NCBI GenBank assembly: GCA_007571095.1
Contig: RKSB01000161.1
Coordinates: 1-20,291, forward strand
Direction of reading: 5' to 3'
DNA length: 20,291 nucleotides
Origin: K189A clade bacterium
Lineage (GTDB): Bacteria; Pseudomonadota; Gammaproteobacteria; Pseudomonadales; Azotimanducaceae
In this document: positions 15,992 through 20,291 of the stretch, one piece after another
How positions within the stretch are numbered: position 1 is the stretch's first letter
Layout: each line of letters begins with the position of its first letter
Notes under the pieces: generated by a model
Told to the model about the DNA's origin: nothing
What the model saw: only the letters and a program-made list of their open reading frames with translations
Database searches by the model: none
Translations under genes and position numbers: made by a program

Positions 15992-16510
15992 ATGCCGGAT
16001 ATCGTGCTGATATGGGCCATGAGTGAGAACAGGGTTATTGCTCGCGAGGGCAGTTTGCCCTGGCATGTATCGGGCGACCTGAAAATGTTTCGACGACGCA
16101 CTCTGGGCAATCCCGTCATCATGGGGCGTCGTACCCTTGATTCAATTGGCAACCGCCCGCTGTCGGGCAGGACGAACATTGTCCTGACTCGTCGCTCAAA
16201 GCTGCCTGCAGGCGTTCAGGCTGCCGCCGATATCGACTCGGCGATTGCTCTGGCCAGTCAGGCGGAAAGCAGAACGAACGAATGTTTTGTCGTCGGTGGA
16301 GGGGATGTGTATGCACAGACGCTGGCCATGGCGAAACGTCTCTATGTTACGGTCATTCACGGAACCATGGACGGCGACCTGTTGTTTCCGCCTTTCGACT
16401 GGGATGACTGGCCAGTCGCCTTTCACGCTTACCACGAGCAGGCGGAAGGCGACACTCACGCCTGGAGCGAGTACATTCTTCGACCTCGGAGCGATGCAGA
16501 GGCTGAATAA
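15992..16510 (+). CDS. folA: Dihydrofolate reductase
   Basis: Reduces dihydrofolate to tetrahydrofolate with NADPH, recycling the product of ThyA encoded just upstream. The 172-residue protein has the active-site stretch REGSLPWHVSGDLKMFRRRT with D29 in the place of the E. coli catalytic D27, the NADPH motif VIMGRRTLDSIGNRPLSGR (42-60), and FVVGGGDVYAQTL (99-111). It is slightly longer than E. coli FolA (159) because of its C-terminus. ATG comes two bases after the thyA stop, so expression is coupled. No resistance-type feature can be judged from sequence. Confidence 0.94.
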   Translation: MPDIVLIWAMSENRVIAREGSLPWHVSGDLKMFRRRTLGNPVIMGRRTLDSIGNRPLSGRTNIVLTRRSKLPAGVQAAADIDSAIALASQAESRTNECFVVGGGDVYAQTLAMAKRLYVTVIHGTMDGDLLFPPFDWDDWPVAFHAYHEQAEGDTHAWSEYILRPRSDAEAE

Positions 16511-16512
16511 CC

Positions 16513-16538
16513 AAAAGCCAAGGCGTTGACCGGCTTTT
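16513..16538. terminator. Probable bidirectional terminator after folA
   Basis: AAAAGCC (16513-16519) and GGCTTTT (16532-16538) form perfect 7-base arms with a 12-base loop, starting two bases after the folA stop. The stem ends in T residues on both strands, which suits a bidirectional terminator for folA and nth transcripts, although the GC core is short. Confidence 0.5.
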
Positions 16539-16615
16539 AGCTCACCGGCCGCTTGAAAGGCTATGGAAAAACTCTGAACTTCGCTTTCTGGCTTCCCTGA
16601 TTTCAGCAGAATTTA

Positions 16616-16662
16616 ACCCCTGGTTGCCGGCATTCTGTTTGTGACTCTGCCAGGCCAGGGGT
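16616..16662. repeat. GC-rich hairpin ACCCCTGG / CCAGGGGT
   Basis: Perfect 8-base arms at 16616-16623 and 16655-16662. A second stem, GGCA with TGCC, lies inside (16629-16632 and 16648-16651). No T run follows. It could be a structured 3' region or a small RNA, or a degenerate intergenic repeat element. Confidence 0.35.
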
Positions 16663-16820
16663 GCTTGTCCGGTATTCGGTTTTCCATACCCACATAGCTT
16701 AAGCAGCTTGCCGGGCTTGAGAAGCAGACATCTCACATGGCTTGCTCCGGTGGATGAATACAACAGGAGCCAGTGTTGCTCTGTTCAAGCAACCAGACAA
16801 AAGCTTTTCTGCAGGCTACT

Positions 16821-17462
16821 TTAAGAGTTCTCTGTGTGTTTTTGAGGGTATCGGCACAGATCAACCAGCGTACACGAACCGCATTTTGGCTTGCGTGCGG
16901 TGCAGGTATAGCGGCCATGAAGAATCAGCCAGTGATGAGCGTTTTTAAGAAAGACCCTGGGGATCACTTTGACCAGCTTCTGCTCAACACCCAGAACAGT
17001 TTTGGCTTTGGCCAGAGGAATGCGGTTGCTGAGCCGAAAAATGTGCGTATCGACGGCCAGAGCGGGCTTGCCAAAAGCAGTGTTCAAAATCACATTGGCA
17101 GTTTTTCGGCCGACACCGGCGAGTGCGGTCAAGGCTTCCCTGTTGTCGGGTACTCGCCCGCCATGCCGGTCGATGAGCTGTTTACAGGCGAGAAGAATGT
17201 TTCTGGCCTTTGAATTGAACAGGCCGATGCTTTTGATGTGCCTTTTGATACCGGCCTCTCCGAGGGCCAGCATGGCAGCCGGTGAACTGGCCTCCCTGAA
17301 CAGGGTACGGGTGGCCTTGTTGACACTCACATCAGTCGCCTGAGCACTCAGAACGACTGCAATCAAAAGCTCGAAATGACTGCTGTAAACGAGTTCTGTT
17401 GTAGGCTCGGGGTTGGCCTGTTGCAGCCTACTGAATATCTCGTAAAGTCGGCTGTGGGCCAT
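16821..17462 (-). CDS. nth: Endonuclease III (DNA glycosylase/AP lyase)
   Basis: Base-excision repair enzyme that removes oxidised pyrimidines and cleaves at abasic sites. The 213-residue protein keeps E. coli numbering: K120 in the helix-hairpin-helix LAGVGRKTAN, D138 in AVDTHIFRLSN, and the [4Fe-4S] cysteines C187, C194, C197 and C203 (Cys-X6-Cys-X2-Cys-X5-Cys). LLIAVVLSAQATDVSVNKAT (32-51) is also diagnostic. It overlaps the end of rsxE by 35 bases and is translated in a different frame, so the two are co-transcribed, as in many gammaproteobacteria where nth closes the rsx (rnf) operon. Confidence 0.96.
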   Translation of the reverse strand: MAHSRLYEIFSRLQQANPEPTTELVYSSHFELLIAVVLSAQATDVSVNKATRTLFREASSPAAMLALGEAGIKRHIKSIGLFNSKARNILLACKQLIDRHGGRVPDNREALTALAGVGRKTANVILNTAFGKPALAVDTHIFRLSNRIPLAKAKTVLGVEQKLVKVIPRVFLKNAHHWLILHGRYTCTARKPKCGSCTLVDLCRYPQKHTENS

Positions 17463-18117
17463 TGTTTGTCTTGTTGAGTTGATGAAACCGCTTGTCCAGC
17501 ATATTTTTCAGAGCGATCAGCAACCCCATGCCCAGAAAGGCACCGGGGGGCAGGGCTGCCAGCAGAAATCCCGAGTAGCTTTCCGACAGTCTGAGCCCGT
17601 CCGTGTTTTCGCCGCCAAAAAGCAGCCCGAAGCCGCTGCCGAGAGTGCCGTAAGCGATGATCTCACGCAGGCTGCCAAGCAGCACGAGTGCCAGCATAAA
17701 TCCGAGGCCGGTCATGATGCTGTCAATCACCACCGGCAGCACCGGATGCCGAGACGAGTAAGACTCAATGCGGCTGAGAATCAGGCAGTTGGTGACTATA
17801 ATCTGAACAAACAGGGCCATGGTCTGATAGATGCCGAAGGCTACCGCCTGCATGATGAGTGTGGCACAGGTAGTAAAACCGGCAATGATCAGCACAAAAA
17901 CCGGCAATCTCAGGTGGTCGGGTATCAGGTAGCGGCTGAGCGAGGCAAGCGTACTTGAGCCAACAAGCACAAACACGGTGGCCAGCCCCAGGCCGACCGC
18001 CTGGGCTGTCGTCTGAGTGACCGCCAGCAGGGGGCAGAGGCCAAGCAGTTTGACCAGTGCCGGGTTGTTCTGCCACAGGTGTTGCAAGGCAGTCTGTAGA
18101 GAGGGGACGGGGGACAT
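17428..18117 (-). CDS. rsxE: Rnf/Rsx electron transport complex subunit E
   Basis: Integral membrane subunit of the ion-pumping ferredoxin/NAD oxidoreductase Rnf (called Rsx in E. coli, where it helps keep SoxR reduced). The 229-residue protein has about six hydrophobic segments and closely matches RsxE: NNPALVKLLGLCPLLAVT (17-34), IIVTNCLILSRIES (106-119), LGSLREIIAYGTLGSG and LLAALPPGAFLGMGL. C28 and C111 are the conserved half-membrane cysteines which, together with those of RsxA, bind an iron-sulfur centre. NqrD is a homologue, but linkage to nth favours RsxE. The expected rsxA, B, C, D and G are not beside it; an unrelated membrane protein gene ends 11 bases upstream. Confidence 0.93.
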   Translation of the reverse strand: MSPVPSLQTALQHLWQNNPALVKLLGLCPLLAVTQTTAQAVGLGLATVFVLVGSSTLASLSRYLIPDHLRLPVFVLIIAGFTTCATLIMQAVAFGIYQTMALFVQIIVTNCLILSRIESYSSRHPVLPVVIDSIMTGLGFMLALVLLGSLREIIAYGTLGSGFGLLFGGENTDGLRLSESYSGFLLAALPPGAFLGMGLLIALKNMLDKRFHQLNKTNNGPQPTLRDIQ

Positions 18118-18128
18118 GCTGCTGTTTT

Positions 18129-18866
18129 TCAGGTCAATCTTTTCGTTCGAAACAGCTTCCAGTCGCCAGTCAGCAAAAGAATGCCCAGCAGTACCGCCCA
18201 GATTATACGCAGGTCGTTGAGATACAGCAGCGAGGCTGTTGGTTGAACGATCATTTCGGGGAAGACCACTTGATTGTAACCATTTCGGTTGGGGGAGCCC
18301 GGATGAAGCCAGCTTCGCATCAGATCGCGCCTGCTGCGGTAGCGGATCAGACCTGTGTTCTGAAGACTCTGTTCGAGATTGTTTGGGGACGGCGGATTGG
18401 CTGTGCCGTAAAAGCCATAGTCGAAAGAAAGCAGTGTGTCAGGGAGACGGCTCGAAGTGCGAAGAAGGTTCTCCATGAAGAGGGGGTGGCACCTGCACTT
18501 GAGGAAGGTTGAAAAAAACCGGCTTGTATGGTTTGCGGAAGAGTTTGCCGGCTCGCTCGAACTCGATGAAGCGGAGGAGCCCAGAGAGGCGGGTTTTTTG
18601 TAGGGGTTGACGGCATCGGACATGATTACCTGTTGCCCCAGATCCTCTTCCATGAATGCCCGAAATCGCCACAACTGCTCGTTTGTCACTTCTTCAAAGG
18701 CCAGAATTGACATGAAACGCTCGGTTTCCTCATCGGTGATGGGGCCATCCAGATTGCTGTACCAGAGAGCAGGCAACAAATAGAGAAGCAACCCGAAAAG
18801 CCAGAAAGCCAGCCGAGCGACTCTTCTCACCGAGCGCGAGTGTTGAATGTAACTGCTGTAAGACAC
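18129..18866 (-). CDS. Unknown protein with N- and C-terminal membrane segments, upstream of rsxE
   Basis: A 245-residue protein I cannot assign a function. It has a membrane segment near residues 18-36 (ARLAFWLFGLLLYLLPALW), a middle domain of about 165 residues and a second segment near 216-236 (LRIIWAVLLGILLLTGDWKL). Recognisable patterns are FMEEDLGQQVIM, CHPLFMENL, and GLIRYRSRRDLMRSW. From memory these recall a family of proteobacterial hypothetical proteins; that is not verified. Residues about 95-110 are nearly all Ser, Ala, Pro and Asn, and the other frame reads more protein-like there, so a pair of frameshifts is possible. The start is GTG at 18866 without a clear ribosome site. It is 11 bases from rsxE, hence probably co-transcribed. 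It has no FMN-binding SGAT motif and so is not RsxG. Confidence 0.65.
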   Translation of the reverse strand: MSYSSYIQHSRSVRRVARLAFWLFGLLLYLLPALWYSNLDGPITDEETERFMSILAFEEVTNEQLWRFRAFMEEDLGQQVIMSDAVNPYKKPASLGSSASSSSSEPANSSANHTSRFFSTFLKCRCHPLFMENLLRTSSRLPDTLLSFDYGFYGTANPPSPNNLEQSLQNTGLIRYRSRRDLMRSWLHPGSPNRNGYNQVVFPEMIVQPTASLLYLNDLRIIWAVLLGILLLTGDWKLFRTKRLT

Positions 18867-18986
18867 AAGAGCGTTAGTTTACTCAGGTTCACAGGCTCAA
18901 ACAGCGTCCTGAACTCTTCGGCGGTTGCGGGCTGATAGTTTAGAATACTCCGAATCAGGTCGGCTGAACATTGGAGAGGAAGCATC

Positions 18987-20273
18987 ATGTCAATCAAGTC
19001 GATGATCTTTTCGAAGGTTACAGCCACCATGCTGAGTGAGAGGAGGCTGCTGAAGAAAAGAAGACATGCTCAGAGCATTCGGGCAAAGAAAAAGGCTCGG
19101 CGTACGATCATGTACTTTCATCAGGTCGATGACCCCTATTCTCACTTGATGATTCAGGTGCTTCCTGAACTCAAACGTCAGCATGATGTCCATATCGAGC
19201 CATGGCTTGTTTCTCCGACCGCTGTCAGCGACGAATCCTCAAGACAGTTTGATTATTTTCGAATGGATGCAGAACGTCTGGCCGCCAAAGCCGGGCTTGA
19301 TTTTCAGGATTCGGGTTACCAGCCCGACAGCGAGTCGGTCAAAAGAGTGGCAGCGGAGTTTCAGCAGCACATTGATCGAGGCACTTTCATTGGTCCGGCG
19401 ATCGAATCCAGCAACAGGCTCTGGCGAGGTCAGGCCAGCGAAGAACAGGTACCAGTAAACAACCCTTCGAGAGCCATTCGGTACGACAGGGGTGACGCCA
19501 GAAGAGCCGCCCTCGGCCACTATATGGGTGCGACCTGCTTTTATGAGGGTGAATGGTACTGGGGGCTGGATCGCCTGCATCATTTGCAAAGCAGACTCTA
19601 TCAGGAGGACAGCCAGCCGGTGAACCATATTTTCAAGCCCGCGAATGTCCCCGGCATTCATGGAGTTGAGCTGGAGCCGCCACCGGTTATAGACGTTTTT
19701 ATTTCATTTCGCAGCACCTTCAGCTACATCGGCCTTTTGCGTATCAAGGAGCTGGCGGATGAGTGGAATGCAGAACTCAGGCTGAAGTATGTGTTGCCGA
19801 TGGCAGTGCGCAATGTGTCGTCGCCCCGAGCAAGATTCATTCAGGTGCTCTACGACTGTGCCCGAGAGGCCCGCTTTCATTCGATACCTTTCGGTCGTAT
19901 AGCCGACCCTGCCGGCAAGCCGATGGAAAGAGGCTACTCGCTACTGCCCTGGGCCACAGCACACAATCGCTGTTATGAATTCTGTCTGAGTTTTCTGAAA
20001 AACGTCTGGTCTCAGGGAGTGGATGCCGGTAGCGACAAGGGATTGGAAAAAATTGTCATCGAAGCCGGCCTGGACTGGAGAGAAGGCCGTACTCAGGTAG
20101 GGAATGAGCAATGGCGTGCGGAGGCCGAAGCCCACCAGCAGGAGTTGCTGGACCTCGGTCTCTGGGGGACACCTTCGTTTCGGCTTGATGACACTCTGGC
20201 CTGGGGGCAGGATCGGCTGTGGCTGCTTGAAGATGTTCTGGCGAAGAAACGCCCTTCAGCCGAAACACTCTAG
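18987..20273 (+). CDS. Tandem thioredoxin-fold protein, DsbA/2-hydroxychromene-2-carboxylate isomerase type
   Basis: A 428-residue protein with two copies of a DsbA/GST-kappa-like domain. Copy one starts IMYFHQVDDPYSHLMI (41-56) and ends GATCFYEGEWYWGLDRL (181-197). Copy two starts DVFISFRSTFSYIGLLRI (236-253) and ends GTPSFRLDDTLAWGQDRL (394-411). Neither has a CXXC pair at the active-site position, so thiol-disulfide exchange like DsbA is unlikely; HCCA isomerases and kappa glutathione transferases use a serine there. The cis-proline of the fold is kept in copy two (GTPSF) but is Thr183 in copy one. The first 40 residues are very basic, with no signal peptide. GGAGAGGA before ATG fixes the start. 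The substrate is unknown. Confidence 0.75.
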   Translation: MSIKSMIFSKVTATMLSERRLLKKRRHAQSIRAKKKARRTIMYFHQVDDPYSHLMIQVLPELKRQHDVHIEPWLVSPTAVSDESSRQFDYFRMDAERLAAKAGLDFQDSGYQPDSESVKRVAAEFQQHIDRGTFIGPAIESSNRLWRGQASEEQVPVNNPSRAIRYDRGDARRAALGHYMGATCFYEGEWYWGLDRLHHLQSRLYQEDSQPVNHIFKPANVPGIHGVELEPPPVIDVFISFRSTFSYIGLLRIKELADEWNAELRLKYVLPMAVRNVSSPRARFIQVLYDCAREARFHSIPFGRIADPAGKPMERGYSLLPWATAHNRCYEFCLSFLKNVWSQGVDAGSDKGLEKIVIEAGLDWREGRTQVGNEQWRAEAEAHQQELLDLGLWGTPSFRLDDTLAWGQDRLWLLEDVLAKKRPSAETL

Positions 20274-20274
20274 C

Positions 20275-20290
20275 GAAGCCGAACGGCTTC
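20275..20290 (+). terminator. Hairpin after the DsbA-like gene, probable terminator
   Basis: GAAGCCG (20275-20281) and CGGCTTC (20284-20290) are perfect arms two bases after the stop codon. The window ends one T later, so the T run expected of an intrinsic terminator cannot be checked. Confidence 0.5.
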
Positions 20291-20291
20291 T

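Larger units (their letters stand above)
16511..16820. other. Intergenic region between convergent folA and nth
   Basis: 310 bases between the ends of two convergent genes. It holds a terminator-like hairpin directly after folA and a second stronger hairpin at 16616-16662. Short open frames occur on both strands but none has a ribosome site together with recognisable protein sequence. Confidence 0.5.

Noticed and set aside
16542..16763. 73-codon open frame on the minus strand between folA and nth
   Set aside because: No ribosome site or recognisable sequence, and it spans the GC-rich hairpin.
18827..19030. 67-codon minus-strand frame over the divergent promoter gap, with a fairly protein-like translation
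   Set aside because: It overlaps the starts of both the unknown membrane protein gene and the DsbA-like gene; the latter has a strong ribosome site and family-like N-terminus on the other strand.

Overview
The window looks like chromosomal DNA of a gammaproteobacterium, probably marine or host-associated; I cannot name the genus. The evidence is moderate to high GC in the coding regions, the order rsxE-nth and lgt-thyA-folA, a FabV-type enoyl reductase, and strong matches to proteobacterial families (endonuclease III and thymidylate synthase keep even the E. coli residue numbering). No rRNA, tRNA, CRISPR array, transposase or phage gene was seen. Several genes use non-ATG starts: GTG for higB, the NRDE protein and the unknown membrane protein, and TTG for lgt.

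Layout. 1-1148 (-) is fabV, cut at its C-terminus by the window edge. 1255-3414 (-) is a lipoprotein subtilisin-like protease with a beta-rich C-terminus of autotransporter type. 3415-4013 is a long intergenic region, AT-rich and full of inverted repeats between about 3520 and 3780. 4014-5003 (+) is galE. 5055-6589 (-) is a toxin-antitoxin operon of the HigB/HigA kind, with toxin first and an antitoxin carrying an ImmA/IrrE-like zinc peptidase domain; a 12-bp unit is tandemly repeated four times inside the antitoxin gene. 6725-7300 (-) is a family 6 uracil/hypoxanthine DNA glycosylase.

7664-13335 (+) is a five-gene operon: mmsA, an acyl-CoA dehydrogenase, an enoyl-CoA hydratase, a 3-hydroxyisobutyryl-CoA hydrolase and mmsB. 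Together they form a complete route from isobutyryl-CoA to propionyl-CoA, the distal half of valine breakdown. A candidate promoter and an 11-bp palindrome lie just upstream.

13511-14257 (-) is an NRDE-family protein, divergent from 14354-16510 (+), the overlapping run lgt-thyA-folA (lipoprotein maturation, dTMP synthesis, and regeneration of the folate that ThyA oxidises). 16821-18866 (-) reads unknown membrane protein-rsxE-nth; the other Rnf genes normally found beside rsxE are absent. 18987-20273 (+) is a tandem thioredoxin-fold protein of the DsbA/2-hydroxychromene-2-carboxylate isomerase type, followed by a hairpin at the window edge.

Most of the window is ordinary metabolism. The parts most worth a second look are the repeat-bearing antitoxin, the detached rsxE with its unknown partner, the two-domain DsbA-like protein, the lipoprotein protease, and the repeat-rich intergenic region. 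I found no clear multi-gene system that I could call new.
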